Source: Brachybacterium endophyticum
GTDB lineage: Bacteria; Actinomycetota; Actinomycetes; Actinomycetales; Dermabacteraceae
Assembly: GCF_003130585.1 (NCBI RefSeq)
Contig: NZ_QFKX01000002.1
Span: 620,001-684,000, forward strand
Length of the DNA: 64,000 nt
Direction of reading: 5' to 3'
The position numbers and the translations under genes are program-made. The notes under the pieces are model-generated. The model saw only the letters and a program-made list of their open reading frames with translations, ran no database searches and was not told the origin of the DNA. Shown here in pieces: positions 46,459 to 56,652 of this stretch. Numbering within the stretch: position 1 is the first letter of the stretch; the number at the start of each line of letters is the position of its first letter.

Positions 46459-48092
46459 CGGTGTCCTTCCGTAGTGGTGGTGAGGTCCTCGGCGGTGGCC
46501 AGGCGCATCACCGATTCGGGGTCTGCCTCGGCGGCCTCGAGCACTCCCGAGACGCGGCCCTGGTTCATCACCACGACGCGGTGGGCCAGGCGCAGCACCT
46601 CCGGCAGCTCCGAGGAGATGACGATGATCGAGCGGCCCTGGGCGGCGAGGTCCTCGAGCAGGGTGTGGATCTCCTCCTTCGCTCCGACGTCGATGCCGCG
46701 CGTGGGCTCGTCGAAGATCAGCACGTCGCAGTCCTTGAGCAGCCAGCGGCCGATCACGGCCTTCTGCTGGTTGCCTCCCGAGAGGTTCTTGATCGGCTGG
46801 TCCAGGTGCGGAGTGCGGACGTGCAGGGCGCCCGCCTTCTCCTCGGCCGCTGCGCGGGCGGCGCCGTCGCGGACGAAGCCGCCCCGTTGGAAGCGCTCGC
46901 CGAGGGAGGAGAGCTCCATGTTGCGCAGCACGGACGCCTCGAGCATGAGCCCCAGGCGCTTGCGGTCCTCCGGGAGGTAGCCGATGCCTGCTCGGGCCGC
47001 CTGCGCGGGGCTGCGCCAGCTCACCGGCCGGCCGCGGTAGCGGACGCTCCCGCCCTGACGGGGGAGCGAGCCGATCAGCGCGCGCGCCGTCTCGCTGCGA
47101 CCGGCCCCCATCAGTCCCGCGAACCCGAGGATCTCGCCCTCGCGCAGGTCGAAGGAGACGTCCTCGACCAGGGGGCGGGAACGCAGGTGCTCGACGGACA
47201 GGATGACCTCCCGGTCCTCGCGCACGTCACGGGGGCCGCTGCCGGAGCCGCCGGTCTCCACGGGACGGCCGACCATCTTGGTGACCACGTCGTCCATGCT
47301 CGCGCCGGCCATCGGGAAGTCGTCCACGAACTCCCCGTCGCGGATCACCTGCACCCGGTCGGCGATCCTGCGCAGCTCCTCCATGCGGTGGGAGATGTAG
47401 ACGACCCCGGTGCGCTCCGTCACGAAGTCGCGGATCAGGGCGTGCAGGGTCTCGACCTCGCTCTCGTTGAGAGCGGCGGTGGGCTCGTCCATGATCAGCA
47501 CGCGCGCATCGAAGCTGAGCGCCTTGGCGATCTCGACCATCTGCTGCTGGGCGACGGGGAGGTCCTCCGCGCGGGCCGAGGGATCCAGGTCCATCCCCAG
47601 CTCGTCGAACAGCGACTGCGCCCGTGCCTCGAGCTGCCGCGGGCGTGTGAGCAGGCGCGCCGCGAGGTCCTCACGGCCCAGGTAGATGTTCTGGGCGACG
47701 GTCAGGGACGGGATCAGGTTCAGCTCCTGATGGATGATCGCGAGCCCCTGCTGTGCGGCGTCCATCGGTCCGGAGACGCGCAGGGGTCGTCCCAGGTAGC
47801 GGAACTCTCCCGCGTCGGGGTGGTGCACACCGGTGAGCACCTTCATCAGCGTGGACTTGCCCGCCCCGTTCTCGCCGACCAGGGCGAGGACCTCGCCTCC
47901 GTGCAGCTCGAGGTCCATCTCGGACAGGGCGCGGACGCCGGGGAAGGTCTTCACCGCCCCGTGCACCTCGAGCAGGAGATCACGCTCGCGACCGGGATCG
48001 CGTGGCGGGGTCGAGTCCTGGTCCGGCGACCTGCTCGGCGGACCATCGGGAGCGGGAGCCGCCGTCGCGGGTCCCTGAGGGGGAGGGGTCAT
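46455..48092 (-). CDS. Sugar ABC transporter ATP-binding protein (two ABC domains, RbsA family)
   Basis: A 545-residue ATPase with two fused nucleotide-binding domains. The first (about 42-275) has Walker [10 protein letters not shown], signature [15 protein letters not shown] and Walker [12 protein letters not shown]. The second (about 295-540) has a degenerate Walker A (GLMGAGRSE), signature [15 protein letters not shown] and Walker [16 protein letters not shown] degenerate P-loop in the second half is normal for RbsA/MglA proteins. The ATG at 48092 is chosen because the frame further upstream crosses the operator and promoter. It is the first gene of the operon. Confidence 0.93.
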   Translation of the reverse strand: MTPPPQGPATAAPAPDGPPSRSPDQDSTPPRDPGRERDLLLEVHGAVKTFPGVRALSEMDLELHGGEVLALVGENGAGKSTLMKVLTGVHHPDAGEFRYLGRPLRVSGPMDAAQQGLAIIHQELNLIPSLTVAQNIYLGREDLAARLLTRPRQLEARAQSLFDELGMDLDPSARAEDLPVAQQQMVEIAKALSFDARVLIMDEPTAALNESEVETLHALIRDFVTERTGVVYISHRMEELRRIADRVQVIRDGEFVDDFPMAGASMDDVVTKMVGRPVETGGSGSGPRDVREDREVILSVEHLRSRPLVEDVSFDLREGEILGFAGLMGAGRSETARALIGSLPRQGGSVRYRGRPVSWRSPAQAARAGIGYLPEDRKRLGLMLEASVLRNMELSSLGERFQRGGFVRDGAARAAAEEKAGALHVRTPHLDQPIKNLSGGNQQKAVIGRWLLKDCDVLIFDEPTRGIDVGAKEEIHTLLEDLAAQGRSIIVISSELPEVLRLAHRVVVMNQGRVSGVLEAAEADPESVMRLATAEDLTTTTEGHR

Positions 48093-48122
48093 CGGATGCG
48101 CACCGTCCGGACATCGTCGTCG

Positions 48123-48134
48123 GAAATCGATTAC
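48123..48134. promoter_or_regulatory. LacI-type operator of the sugar ABC operon
   Basis: GTAATCGATTTC on the minus strand is a 12-bp inverted repeat with one mismatch and a central CG, the shape of LacI-family operators. It overlaps the expected transcription start just downstream of the -10, so a bound repressor would block initiation. No lacI-type gene is in the window. Confidence 0.6.
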
Positions 48135-48136
48135 TG

Positions 48137-48167
48137 ATCGTACGGGTCGGTGGGTCGCAGATGTCAA
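48137..48167 (-). promoter_or_regulatory. Promoter of the sugar ABC operon (-35 TTGACA, -10 TACGAT)
   Basis: On the minus strand TTGACA (48167-48162) matches the -35 consensus perfectly, and TACGAT (48142-48137) follows after 19 bases. The operator at 48123-48134 lies directly downstream, and the ATPase ATG is 44 bases from the -10. Confidence 0.6.
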
Positions 48168-48238
48168 GCAGGCGGGGCGTCGGCGCGCCCGGGCTGCCCG
48201 GGCGCGATCCGCTGGACCGGCCATGCCCCGCGCTCCTC

Positions 48239-48244
48239 TACGAT
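48239..48244 (+). promoter_or_regulatory. -10 element (TACGAT) of proS
   Basis: TACGAT lies 57 bases before the proS ATG. It diverges from the ABC-operon promoter, and the two start sites are about 120 bases apart. Confidence 0.45.
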
Positions 48245-48301
48245 GGTTCCGGCACCTTCCGCCGATGCAGGGTGACCGCCCCACCGTCCGAAAGGCCCTT
48301 C

Positions 48302-50083
48302 ATGATCCGCATGTCCTCCTCGTTCATCCGCACTCTGCGCGAGGACCCGTCGGACGCCGAGGTCGCGAGCCACAAACTGCTGGTGCGCGCCGGGTACATC
48401 CGTCGCAGTGCGCCCGGTGTGTACACCTGGCTGCCGCTGGGGCTGCGGGTGATGCGCAAGGTCGAGCAGATCGTGCGCGAGGAGCAGGACGCCATCGGCG
48501 GCAACGAGCTGCTCTTCTCCTCCCTGCAGCCGCGCGAGCCCTACGAGGCGACCGGTCGCTGGGAGGAGTACGGGCCCACGCTGTTCCGCCTCAAGGACCG
48601 CAAGCAGGCCGACTACCTGCTGGCCCCGACCCACGAGGAGATGTTCGCCCTCGCGGTCAAGGATCTGTTCAACTCGTACAAGGACCTCCCGGTCATGCTG
48701 TACCAGATCCAGACCAAGTTCCGTGACGAGGCCCGCCCGCGAGCGGGCCTGCTGCGCGTGCGCGAGTTCATCATGAAGGACGCCTACTCCTTCGACGTCG
48801 ACGACGCGGGCCTGGACAGCTCCTACGACAAGCAGCGCGGCGCCTACCGCCGCACCTTCGACAGGCTGGGTCTGCCCACCGTCATCTGCCAGGCCGACGC
48901 CGGTGCCATGGGTGGCTCGCGCTCCGAGGAGTTTTTGCACCCCACGCCGATCGGCGAGGACACCTTCGTGGTCTCCGACGGCGGGTACGCCGCCAACGTC
49001 GAGGCGGTCACCACCGTCGCGCCCGAGGGGCTCGACGAGGCGGCGATGGCCGCGCTGCCCGCTGCCCACGAGGAGCCCACCCCCGGGGTGAACACGATCG
49101 CCGCCCTGACCGATCACTCCAACCAGACCTACCCGGGCCAGGGTGCCGTGGCCGAGAGCGGCGAGTGGACCCGCTACGAGATGCTCAAGCACCTCGTCTA
49201 CTCGCTGACCTACCCCGACGGCACCACCGAGCCCCTGGTGATCGCGCTGCCCGGAGACCGCGAGGTCGACGACAAGCGTCTCGAGGTGGCGGTGGCCCCG
49301 GCCATCGCGGCGCCCTTCACCGAGGCGGACTTCGCGAAGCACCCGGTGCTCACCAAGGGGTACATCGGCCCCAAGGGTCTGGGCCTCGAGTCGCCCTCGA
49401 AGATCCGCTACCTCGTGGACCCGCGCGTGGTCCCCGGCACGCGCTGGGTCGCCGGGGCAGGGGCGCAGGACGTCCACGTCTACGACCTCGTGTTCGGACG
49501 CGACTTCACGGCCGACGGCACCATCGAGGCCGCCGAGGTCCGCGACGGCGACCCGGCCCCCGACGGCTCGGGCCCGATGCGGCTGACGCGGGGCATGGAG
49601 ATGGGGCACATCTTCCAGCTGGGACGCAAGTACGCCGAGGCGCTGGACCTGCGCGTGCTCGACGAGAACGGCAAGACGGTCGTGGTGACGATGGGCTCGT
49701 ACGGCATCGGGGTCACCCGCGCGGTGGCCGCGATCGCGGAGCTCCACAGCGACGACAAGGGACTCGTGTGGCCCCGCGCGGTCGCCCCCGCCGACGTGCA
49801 CGTGCTGGCCACCGGCAAGGATACGGCCATCTTCGAGGAGGCCGAGCGGATCGCGCAGGACCTGGAGGCACAGGGCCTCGAGGTGCTCTACGACGACCGC
49901 CCGAAGGTCTCCCCGGGCGTGAAGTTCAAGGACTCCGAGCTGCTGGGCGTCCCGACCACCGTGGTCGTCGGCCGCGGCCTGGCGGAGGGGAAGGTCGAGG
50001 TGCGCGACCGCGCGAGCGGCGAGGTCGCCGAGACCGGACCCGACGAGGTCGTGGACCTCGTCGTCCGAGCCGTCCGCGACTGA
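48302..50083 (+). CDS. proS: Prolyl-tRNA synthetase (bacterial type with editing insertion)
   Basis: A 593-residue class II synthetase that charges tRNA-Pro. Motif 2 ([19 protein letters not shown]) and motif 3 ([13 protein letters not shown]) are intact. The INS editing domain that removes Ala-tRNA-Pro lies between them (about 225-385). The C-terminal anticodon-binding domain follows ([26 protein letters not shown]). Start ATG 48302 has GAAAGG upstream; ATG 48311 is an alternative. In-frame sequence from 48002 crosses the divergent promoter region and is rejected. Confidence 0.96.
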   Translation: MIRMSSSFIRTLREDPSDAEVASHKLLVRAGYIRRSAPGVYTWLPLGLRVMRKVEQIVREEQDAIGGNELLFSSLQPREPYEATGRWEEYGPTLFRLKDRKQADYLLAPTHEEMFALAVKDLFNSYKDLPVMLYQIQTKFRDEARPRAGLLRVREFIMKDAYSFDVDDAGLDSSYDKQRGAYRRTFDRLGLPTVICQADAGAMGGSRSEEFLHPTPIGEDTFVVSDGGYAANVEAVTTVAPEGLDEAAMAALPAAHEEPTPGVNTIAALTDHSNQTYPGQGAVAESGEWTRYEMLKHLVYSLTYPDGTTEPLVIALPGDREVDDKRLEVAVAPAIAAPFTEADFAKHPVLTKGYIGPKGLGLESPSKIRYLVDPRVVPGTRWVAGAGAQDVHVYDLVFGRDFTADGTIEAAEVRDGDPAPDGSGPMRLTRGMEMGHIFQLGRKYAEALDLRVLDENGKTVVVTMGSYGIGVTRAVAAIAELHSDDKGLVWPRAVAPADVHVLATGKDTAIFEEAERIAQDLEAQGLEVLYDDRPKVSPGVKFKDSELLGVPTTVVVGRGLAEGKVEVRDRASGEVAETGPDEVVDLVVRAVRD

Positions 50084-50102
50084 TCCCGCGAGGGCGTCCG
50101 GG

Positions 50103-51140
50103 TCAGTCCTCGCCTTCGGGGTCGAGCGTCGGCAGGGCCGAGAGCGAGGACCGCAGCGCAGCCAGCTGCACCGCCTGGTCCAGGGCGGCGGCGATCGCGA
50201 GCGGGCGACGCTCGAACGGTGCAGCGCCCGCGAGGATCACGTGGTCCTCGACCAGCGTGAGCGCGAGGTCCTCCGGTTCGTCCTTGCGCAGCTCGTCCGT
50301 GACGGCGCCGCCGGGGAGCGGGTAGGCGGCGTCCCGCGTCACCACCTTCGCGCCGGCCTCCTCGGCGAAGTCGGCGAGATTCTCGGCGCGTGCGCGGTCC
50401 GCGTCCGAGAGCGCGATCAGCCTCTTGCGCGCGCTCCCGGATTCGTACGCCGCGAGAACCTCCCGCACGTACCCCGCGTACCACTCGTCCTCCTGTGTCC
50501 GCTCGAGCGCGGAGCGGTAGTCGACCTCCGCGCCGATCGAGGGCGGGTCGCTGTCGGGGACGGTGCGCGCCGGCTCGATGCTCCCGGCCGACGGCGGAGC
50601 TGAGGGCTTCCTCGTCGACCCGACGATCTGCAGGCGCTGCGCGGCCCAGGCGGCGAAGACGCCGATCGCGAGCACCGGCCGCGCGAGCGAGCCCGAGACC
50701 TGCCGAGCGGCGTCGGCTGTGAGGTCACGGATCCGCACGAGCAGATCCTCGAGCCCCTGCAGGTCCGTGGGGGCCTGGGCGTCCTCGGACGACGTGCCGT
50801 CGGAGGCTCCGGCGCCGTCGTCGCTGGCGGGCGAGGCGCTTCGCTCCGCCTCCGCACCGGTCAGCATCGCCTGACGCTGCCGGGAGAAGGCCGTGCGCAC
50901 GCCCGCGACGAGGTCGTCGGTGTCGGGGTGCGAGGGGATGCGGGCTGCGAGTCCGCGATCGAGCAGGGCCAGCAGGTCCTTGCGGTAGAGGTCGTCGATG
51001 CCTTCGGGCGGCGGCGTGTAGGCGGCGGGGCCGCCGAGGCGCACGGGCCCGCACCCCGCCAGGGCGAGCGCCCCCGCCGCGGCCGAGCCCAGCAGGAACG
51101 CACGACGCCCACGGTCGAGGTGGCGGGCATCGGCAGACAT
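50103..51140 (-). CDS. DUF4439 ferritin-like lipoprotein
   Basis: A 345-residue exported lipoprotein. R12-R13 in [13 protein letters not shown] and the lipobox LALAGC (C30) indicate Tat export and lipidation. The C-terminal part (about 205-335) is the helical DUF4439 domain ([24 protein letters not shown]). A Ser/Asp/Ala-rich linker lies around residues 95-125. This gene divergent from rimP is conserved in actinobacteria, but its function is unknown. It is convergent with proS. Confidence 0.85.
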   Translation of the reverse strand: MSADARHLDRGRRAFLLGSAAAGALALAGCGPVRLGGPAAYTPPPEGIDDLYRKDLLALLDRGLAARIPSHPDTDDLVAGVRTAFSRQRQAMLTGAEAERSASPASDDGAGASDGTSSEDAQAPTDLQGLEDLLVRIRDLTADAARQVSGSLARPVLAIGVFAAWAAQRLQIVGSTRKPSAPPSAGSIEPARTVPDSDPPSIGAEVDYRSALERTQEDEWYAGYVREVLAAYESGSARKRLIALSDADRARAENLADFAEEAGAKVVTRDAAYPLPGGAVTDELRKDEPEDLALTLVEDHVILAGAAPFERRPLAIAAALDQAVQLAALRSSLSALPTLDPEGED

Positions 51141-51147
51141 GGGGACG

Positions 51148-51153
51148 ATTCTG
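51148..51153 (-). promoter_or_regulatory. -10 element of a leaderless promoter for the DUF4439 gene
   Basis: On the minus strand CAGAAT ends seven bases before the ATG at 51140. No ribosome binding site is visible. Confidence 0.45.
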
Positions 51154-51318
51154 CCATCGTCGTCCCGCGAGGGAGCGCCCCGGCCCGTCAGGCGCCGATG
51201 ACCGGCGACACGAGGCCGTCCGCGTGTGCGGTCGGGGCCTCACCGCCGGCCCGCGTGCGCCTCGCCACGTGGGGCGGCTCCGTGGGGCCCGCGGCGGGCG
51301 CGAGCTGCGCGCTCCGAC

Positions 51319-51324
51319 TAGAGT
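51319..51324 (+). promoter_or_regulatory. -10 element (TAGAGT) of the rimP-nusA operon
   Basis: TAGAGT lies 39 bases before the rimP GTG; GAGGAGAG supplies the ribosome binding site. Confidence 0.5.
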
Positions 51325-51363
51325 GGGCAATCCCCACAAGCACAGGACAGAGCACGAGGAGAG

Positions 51364-51993
51364 GTGGCGACGATGGGCACGCAGGAGACGACCGAGGCCC
51401 TGCGCCGCGCCGCGGAGGAGGTCCTCTCCCGACACGATCTCGTCGTCGAGGGCCTCGACGTCCGCGAGCGGCAGGGCACCCGCGAGGTCACCCTCGTGGT
51501 GGACCTTCCCGAGCAGCGCGCCGGCAGCGTCGATCTCGACACCGTCGCCGACGCGTCCCGCGAGCTCTCCGAGCTCCTGGACGGCGACGAGTCCCTGCTG
51601 GGCGCGGGGGCGAGCGTCCTCGAGGTCACCACGCCCGGTGTCGACCGTCCGCTCACCGAGCCGCGCCACTTCCGCCGCTCCCGCGGTCGCGTCCTCGCCC
51701 TCGACCTGCGTGACGGCTCGTCCGTGCGGGCGCGGCTGCTGGAGGTCCGCGAGGACGACTCCCTGGCCCTGCGCCCGGAGGCCGGGGTCGATGACCGCGG
51801 CAGGCCGCGGAAGCTGCCCAAGGGGACCCCGGCCACCCTGGAGCTCCCCTTCGACGAGGTCGACAAGGGCACGGTGGAGATCGAGTTCAACCCGCCCGCG
51901 GACCTCGCCGAGCTCACGGGCGAGGGGACCGCCGCACCGGGCGGGGACCGCCCGGAACGACCCTCATCCGCCGCTGACGATTCGGAGCGCTGA
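51364..51993 (+). CDS. rimP: Ribosome maturation factor RimP
   Basis: A 209-residue 30S assembly factor. The N-terminal alpha/beta domain (about 5-90) holds [20 protein letters not shown] (about 29-48) and [13 protein letters not shown], and an Sm-like C-terminal barrel follows. An acidic/Ser-rich tail of about 30 residues ends the protein. The GTG at 51364 follows GAGGAGAG; ATG 51373 is possible. nusA begins one base after the stop, the nearly universal rimP-nusA-ylxR-infB order. Confidence 0.93.
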   Translation: MATMGTQETTEALRRAAEEVLSRHDLVVEGLDVRERQGTREVTLVVDLPEQRAGSVDLDTVADASRELSELLDGDESLLGAGASVLEVTTPGVDRPLTEPRHFRRSRGRVLALDLRDGSSVRARLLEVREDDSLALRPEAGVDDRGRPRKLPKGTPATLELPFDEVDKGTVEIEFNPPADLAELTGEGTAAPGGDRPERPSSAADDSER

Positions 51994-51994
51994 C

Positions 51995-53062
51995 ATGGAC
52001 ATCGACATGGGAGCCCTGCGGGCCCTCGAACGCGAGCGCGAGATCCCCGTGGACGTGCTGCTGGACGCGATCCGGCAGGCGCTGCACGCCGCCTACCTCC
52101 ACACCGACCACCCGGTGAAGGACTCGGACGTCGTCATCGACGAGCACACCGGCACGGTCGCGGTGCTCGCCCGCGAGCGGGACGCCGACGGCGATCTCGT
52201 CGAGGAATGGGACGACACCCCGGAGAACTTCGGGCGCGTCGCCGCCTCGACCGCCCGCCAGGTCATCTTCCAGCGCATCCGTCAGCTCGAGGACGATGCC
52301 GTGCTGGGGGAGTACGCCGATCGCACGGAGGACATCGTCTCCGGGGTCATCCAGCAGGGACGCGACCCGCGGATGGTGCTGGTCGACCTGGGGACGGTCG
52401 AGGCCGTCCTGCCGCCGCACGAGCGGGTGCCCGGTGAGGACTACGCCCACGGTCGGCGCCTGCGCGCCTACGTGGTCGAGACCCGACGCGGCCCCAAGGG
52501 CCCCCAGATCACGCTCTCGCGCTCCCACCCGAACTTCGTGCGACGCCTGTTCGCGCTCGAGGTGCCCGAGGTCGCCGACGGGACCGTGGAGATCGTGGGC
52601 CTGGCCCGCGAGGCCGGTCACCGCACCAAGATGGCCGTGCGCGCGACGGTCCCGGGCGTGAACCCCAAGGGTGCGTGCATCGGCCCGATGGGGGCGCGCG
52701 TGCGCTCCGTGATGAACGAGCTGAACGGCGAGAAGATCGACATCGTCGACTACGACGACGACCCCGCCGTCTACGTCGCCCACGCGCTCTCGCCCGCTCG
52801 CGTGAGCTCGGTCGTGGTCCTGGACGAGGACGCCCGCGCGGTGCGGGCGAGCGTCGCCGAGGGCCAGTTCTCGCTGGCGATCGGCAAGGAGGGGCAGAAC
52901 GCCCGCCTGGCGGCGAAGCTCACCGGCTGGAAGATCGACATCAAGCCCGACTCCGCCGATGCCGCGGCCGGGATCGCCGAGCAGACCGGACCGATCGGGC
53001 CGGACGACGACCCGAGCGATCTCCCCGAGGGCACCGACGTGCCGCCCGCGGAGCACTCCTGA
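51995..53062 (+). CDS. nusA: Transcription termination/antitermination factor NusA
   Basis: A 355-residue RNA-polymerase-associated factor for pausing, termination and rRNA antitermination. The N-terminal domain is 1 to about 125, the S1 domain about 130-200 ([21 protein letters not shown], positions 112-132), then two KH domains ([39 protein letters not shown]). The acidic C-terminal repeats of E. coli NusA are absent, as in other actinobacteria. The start is one base after rimP. Confidence 0.96.
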   Translation: MDIDMGALRALEREREIPVDVLLDAIRQALHAAYLHTDHPVKDSDVVIDEHTGTVAVLARERDADGDLVEEWDDTPENFGRVAASTARQVIFQRIRQLEDDAVLGEYADRTEDIVSGVIQQGRDPRMVLVDLGTVEAVLPPHERVPGEDYAHGRRLRAYVVETRRGPKGPQITLSRSHPNFVRRLFALEVPEVADGTVEIVGLAREAGHRTKMAVRATVPGVNPKGACIGPMGARVRSVMNELNGEKIDIVDYDDDPAVYVAHALSPARVSSVVVLDEDARAVRASVAEGQFSLAIGKEGQNARLAAKLTGWKIDIKPDSADAAAGIAEQTGPIGPDDDPSDLPEGTDVPPAEHS

Positions 53063-53113
53063 GCACGATGTAACCCACACCTCGCTGATGTCGGGGCCGG
53101 GGCGCTCGTCGGC

Positions 53114-53119
53114 TACACT
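53114..53119 (+). promoter_or_regulatory. -10 element (TACACT) before ylxR-infB
   Basis: TACACT lies in the 161-base gap after nusA, 104 bases before ylxR, so ylxR-infB may have its own promoter in addition to read-through from rimP-nusA. Confidence 0.5.
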
Positions 53120-53223
53120 GATCAGGCTGTGTGCGCCGGTGACCGGTGCCGTGACGGCACCGGGATCCGCTCCCGGGGCCGGCGGCGGGAGTCGGCGCTC
53201 AGCGTGCGGGAACGGAGGCGAAC

Positions 53224-53532
53224 ATGCGCAGTGCATCCCCTCGTCATCGACCCGAGCGCACGTGTGTGGGCTGCCGAACGGTGGCCCGGCGCGATCAGCT
53301 GGTGCGCATCGTCGCGGAGCAATCCCCGTCAGGGGGAGCACCCCGGATGCGTGCGGATCCCACCGGATCCGCACCGGGTCGGGGAGCGTGGCTCCACGCG
53401 GACGCATCATGTCTCGACCTCGCACTCCAGCGGGGCGGCTTCGCCCGGTCCTTCCGCGGCGGTGTCGACACCGGGCTTCTGGCCCGGGATCTCGAGGCCT
53501 CATACCCATCCACCTTCCAGGGGAACAGGTAG
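53224..53532 (+). CDS. ylxR: YlxR/RnpM-family RNA-binding protein
   Basis: A 102-residue basic protein of the DUF448/YlxR family. The hallmark RTCVGCRTVARRDQLVR (about 12-28) and GRGAWLH segments are clear. In B. subtilis the homolog RnpM binds the RNase P RNA and tunes tRNA maturation. GGAGG precedes the ATG. The position between nusA and infB is conserved. The C-terminus is a little longer than in firmicutes. Confidence 0.92.
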   Translation: MRSASPRHRPERTCVGCRTVARRDQLVRIVAEQSPSGGAPRMRADPTGSAPGRGAWLHADASCLDLALQRGGFARSFRGGVDTGLLARDLEASYPSTFQGNR

Positions 53533-53628
53533 AAGAACCAATGGACATCCGATGAGTACTCGGTCATGAGCACCCACAGGAACTAATGGTCCGCGCCCTT
53601 CTGTCGGCCGGACCGAGACAGGAGAATT

Positions 53629-56562
53629 GTGGCTAAGGTCCGCGTCCACGAGCTCGCCAAGGAGCTCGGACAGCCGAGCAAGGTCGTTCTGCAGAAGCTG
53701 CAGGACATGGGCGAATTCGTTCGCTCCGCCTCCTCGACCATCGAAGCACCCGTCGCGCGCAAGATGCGCGATGCGTTCCCGGCCCCCGCGGCCGATGACA
53801 AGAAGTCGGCACCGAAGAGTGCCGCGAAGCCCTCGCCTGCGAAGCCCACGCCCGCCAAGCCCGGCGCGGCCAAGAGCTCCGCCCCGAGCGAGTCGGCGCA
53901 GCCCGAGCAGTCCGCCCCGGCGGCCTCGGAGGACACGTCCTCCACGGCCGGCACCGAGCAGGATGCGCCGCAGGAAGCTCCCGCGAAGCCCGCTGCGAAG
54001 CCCGGCGCTCCCACGCCGCGCACGGCCGCCGCGCAGCAGGAGGCCTCCGAGGAGGCTCCTGCCGCCGACGACGAGTCGGGCACGAGCGCCCCCAAGCCCG
54101 GAGGCGCCCCGAAGCCCGGCGGCGCCCGTCCCGGCAACAACCCGTTCGCGACCTCGCAGGGCATGCCCCGCCCCGGCCGTCCGCGCCCGCAGCGCGACGG
54201 CGGCGGTCGCCCCGGTTCGCCGCGCCCGGGCAACAACCCGTTCGCGACCTCCCAGGGCATGCCCCGTCCCGGCGGCCGTCCCCAGGGCGGTCAGGGTCAG
54301 GGCCAGGGCCAGGGCCAGGGCCGTGGGGGAGCCGGCGGTGAGCAGGGCACGCGTCCGCCCCGCGAGGGAGGCCGTTCCGGCGGTCCCCGTCCCGGTGCCC
54401 CGCGTCCCGGCATGCCCACCCCGGGCATCATGCGCCAGCACTCCCACGGTGGTCTCGCCGACGCCCAGAAGCCGGGCGGCGGCGGTGGCCGAGGAGGTGG
54501 CCGCGGCGGCGGTCCTCGTGGCGGTGGCGGTCCTCCTGGCGCCCCCGGTGGCGGCGGCGGTCCTCGGGGCGGCTTCGGCGGCCCGCGCGGTCGCGGCGGT
54601 CGTGGTGCCACCCAGGGTGCCTTCGGTCGCGGCGGCAAGCCCGCCCGTTCGCGCAAGTCGAAGCGGGCGAAGCGCCAGGAGTTCGAGCAGATGCAGGCAC
54701 CCGCTCCGGGCGGTGTGTCGATCCCCCGTGGCAACGGGATGGAGATCCGTCTGCGTCGCGGCGCCTCGCTGAGCGACTTCGCCGACCGCATCGACGTGAA
54801 CCCCGCGTCGCTGATCACCGTGCTCTTCGCGATGGGCGAGATGGCCACGGCCACGCAGTCGCTGGACGAGGACACCTTCAACCTGCTCGGTGAGGAGCTC
54901 GGCTACAAGATCGAGATCGTCTCCCCGGAGGACGAGGAGCGCGAGCTGCTCGAGCAGTTCGACATCGATCTCGATGCCGAGCTCGCCGACGAGGACGACG
55001 AGGACCGCCTCCCGCGCTCGCCCGTCGTCACCGTGATGGGCCACGTCGACCACGGCAAGACCCGCCTGCTGGACTCGATCCGCAACGCGAAGGTCCAGGC
55101 CGGCGAGGCCGGCGGGATCACCCAGCACATCGGTGCCTACCAGGTCGACGTCGAGCACGAGGTCGACGAGGGAACCGAGGACCGCTCGCTCACCTTCATC
55201 GACACCCCCGGTCACGAGGCGTTCACCGCCATGCGTGCCCGTGGTGCCGACGTCACCGACATCGCGATCCTCGTGGTCGCGGCCGATGACGGCGTGATGC
55301 CGCAGACGATCGAGGCGCTCAACCACGCCCAGGCGGCCGACGTCCCGATCGTGGTCGCGGTCAACAAGATCGACAAGCCGGGTGCGAACCCCGACAAGGT
55401 GCGTCAGCAGCTGACCGAGTACAACCTGATCGCGGAGGAGTACGGCGGCGAGACGATGTTCGTCGACGTCTCGGCCCGCGAGGGGCAGAACATCGAGAAG
55501 CTCCTGGACGCCGTCCTGCTCACCGCGGACGCCGCCCTGGACCTGCGCGCCAACCCGGACAAGCCGGCACGCGGCATCGCGATCGAGGCCAACCTGGACC
55601 GCGGACGCGGTCCCGTGGCCACGGTCCTGGTGCAGCAGGGCACGCTCCACGTGGGCGATGCGATCGTCTGCGGCACCGGCCACGGTCGTGTGCGAGCGAT
55701 GCTCGACGAGAACGGCCAGAACGTCGGGGAGGCGGGCCCGTCCCGCCCGGTGCAGGTGCTCGGACTGACCTCCGTGCCCGGTGCCGGTGACTCCTTCCTG
55801 GTCGCCGCTGACGAGCGCACCGCTCGTCAGATCGCCGAGAAGCGCGAGGCCGCCCAGCGTGCCGCGGCCCTGTCCAAGGCCCGCAAGCGCATCAGCCTCG
55901 AGGACATCACCAAGTCCATGGCCGAGGGCAAGGTCGAGACGCTCAACCTCATCCTCAAGGGCGATGCGGCGGGCTCCGTCGAGGCGCTCGAGGAGGCCCT
56001 GCTGGGCATCGAGATCGACGACCAGGTGCAGCTGCGGATCATCGACCGCGGCGTCGGCGCGATCACGATGAACAACATCAACCTCGCCGTCGCGTCGGAT
56101 GCCGTGATCATCGGCTTCAACGTGCGCGCCGAGGGGCAGAACGCGGAGTACGCGGACCGCGAGGGTGTGGAGATCAAGTACTACTCGGTCATCTACCGCG
56201 CCATCGAGGAGGTCGAGCAGGCTCTGCGGGGCATGCTCAAGCCCGAGTACGAGGAGGTCGATACCGGATCGGCCGAGATCCGCGAGATCTTCCGCTCCTC
56301 GAAGTTCGGCAACATCGCGGGTTCGATCGTGCGCGACGGCGAGATCCGTCGTGGGGCCAAGGCCCGCATCACGCGCGACGGCGTGGTGATCACCGAGGAC
56401 CTCGAGATCTCCGGGCTGCGTCGCTTCAAGGACGACGTGACCGAGGTCCGCGAGGGCTTCGAGTGCGGCATCAACCTGGGTCGGTTCAACGACCTCCAGG
56501 TCGGTGACGTGGTCACGACGTACGAGATGCGCGAGAAGCCGCGCGAGAACGCCTCGAAGTGA
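53629..56562 (+). CDS. infB: Translation initiation factor IF-2
   Basis: A 977-residue GTPase that delivers fMet-tRNA to the 30S subunit. Residues 1-52 are the IF2-N domain. Residues 55-345 form a long Pro/Gly/Ala/Arg-rich region with an internal duplication. A second IF2-N-like domain follows (about 360-450). The G domain has GHVDHGKT (G471-T478), DTPGHEAF and [10 protein letters not shown], then domains II-IV. The GTG at 53629 follows CAGGAGAA. A 16-bp hairpin follows the gene. Confidence 0.97.
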   Translation: MAKVRVHELAKELGQPSKVVLQKLQDMGEFVRSASSTIEAPVARKMRDAFPAPAADDKKSAPKSAAKPSPAKPTPAKPGAAKSSAPSESAQPEQSAPAASEDTSSTAGTEQDAPQEAPAKPAAKPGAPTPRTAAAQQEASEEAPAADDESGTSAPKPGGAPKPGGARPGNNPFATSQGMPRPGRPRPQRDGGGRPGSPRPGNNPFATSQGMPRPGGRPQGGQGQGQGQGQGRGGAGGEQGTRPPREGGRSGGPRPGAPRPGMPTPGIMRQHSHGGLADAQKPGGGGGRGGGRGGGPRGGGGPPGAPGGGGGPRGGFGGPRGRGGRGATQGAFGRGGKPARSRKSKRAKRQEFEQMQAPAPGGVSIPRGNGMEIRLRRGASLSDFADRIDVNPASLITVLFAMGEMATATQSLDEDTFNLLGEELGYKIEIVSPEDEERELLEQFDIDLDAELADEDDEDRLPRSPVVTVMGHVDHGKTRLLDSIRNAKVQAGEAGGITQHIGAYQVDVEHEVDEGTEDRSLTFIDTPGHEAFTAMRARGADVTDIAILVVAADDGVMPQTIEALNHAQAADVPIVVAVNKIDKPGANPDKVRQQLTEYNLIAEEYGGETMFVDVSAREGQNIEKLLDAVLLTADAALDLRANPDKPARGIAIEANLDRGRGPVATVLVQQGTLHVGDAIVCGTGHGRVRAMLDENGQNVGEAGPSRPVQVLGLTSVPGAGDSFLVAADERTARQIAEKREAAQRAAALSKARKRISLEDITKSMAEGKVETLNLILKGDAAGSVEALEEALLGIEIDDQVQLRIIDRGVGAITMNNINLAVASDAVIIGFNVRAEGQNAEYADREGVEIKYYSVIYRAIEEVEQALRGMLKPEYEEVDTGSAEIREIFRSSKFGNIAGSIVRDGEIRRGAKARITRDGVVITEDLEISGLRRFKDDVTEVREGFECGINLGRFNDLQVGDVVTTYEMREKPRENASK
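54129..54273 (+). repeat. Duplicated 48-bp segment in the infB N-terminal region
   Basis: Two near-identical 48-bp segments, at about 54129-54176 and 54226-54273, each encode [16 protein letters not shown]. They differ at only a few third positions. The duplication is in frame and lies in the disordered linker. Confidence 0.85.
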
Positions 56563-56568
56563 CAGTGC

Positions 56569-56604
56569 GCGTCGGGCGCCCCGGATCTCCGGGGCGCCCG
56601 ACGC
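56569..56604 (+). terminator. 16-bp perfect hairpin after infB
   Basis: Arms 56569-56584 and 56589-56604 are perfectly complementary around the loop ATCT, starting six bases after the infB stop. No U-run follows. Confidence 0.75.
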
Positions 56605-56652
56605 CTCCGCGTCCGCGGGGACGCGGATCATCGGTGAGCGAGGTGGGAGGCC

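Noticed and set aside
43591..48142. The methyltransferase plus sugar ABC operon as a mobile insertion
   Set aside because: The block interrupts the usual GNAT-proS order, but no transposase, integrase, terminal repeats or clear base-composition shift is seen. It is treated as ordinary lineage-specific content.
54294..54330. Short Gln/Gly-coding tandem repeat in infB as a possible CRISPR or regulatory repeat
   Set aside because: The repeat is a six-base in-frame GGCCAG unit in a low-complexity coding region with no spacers.
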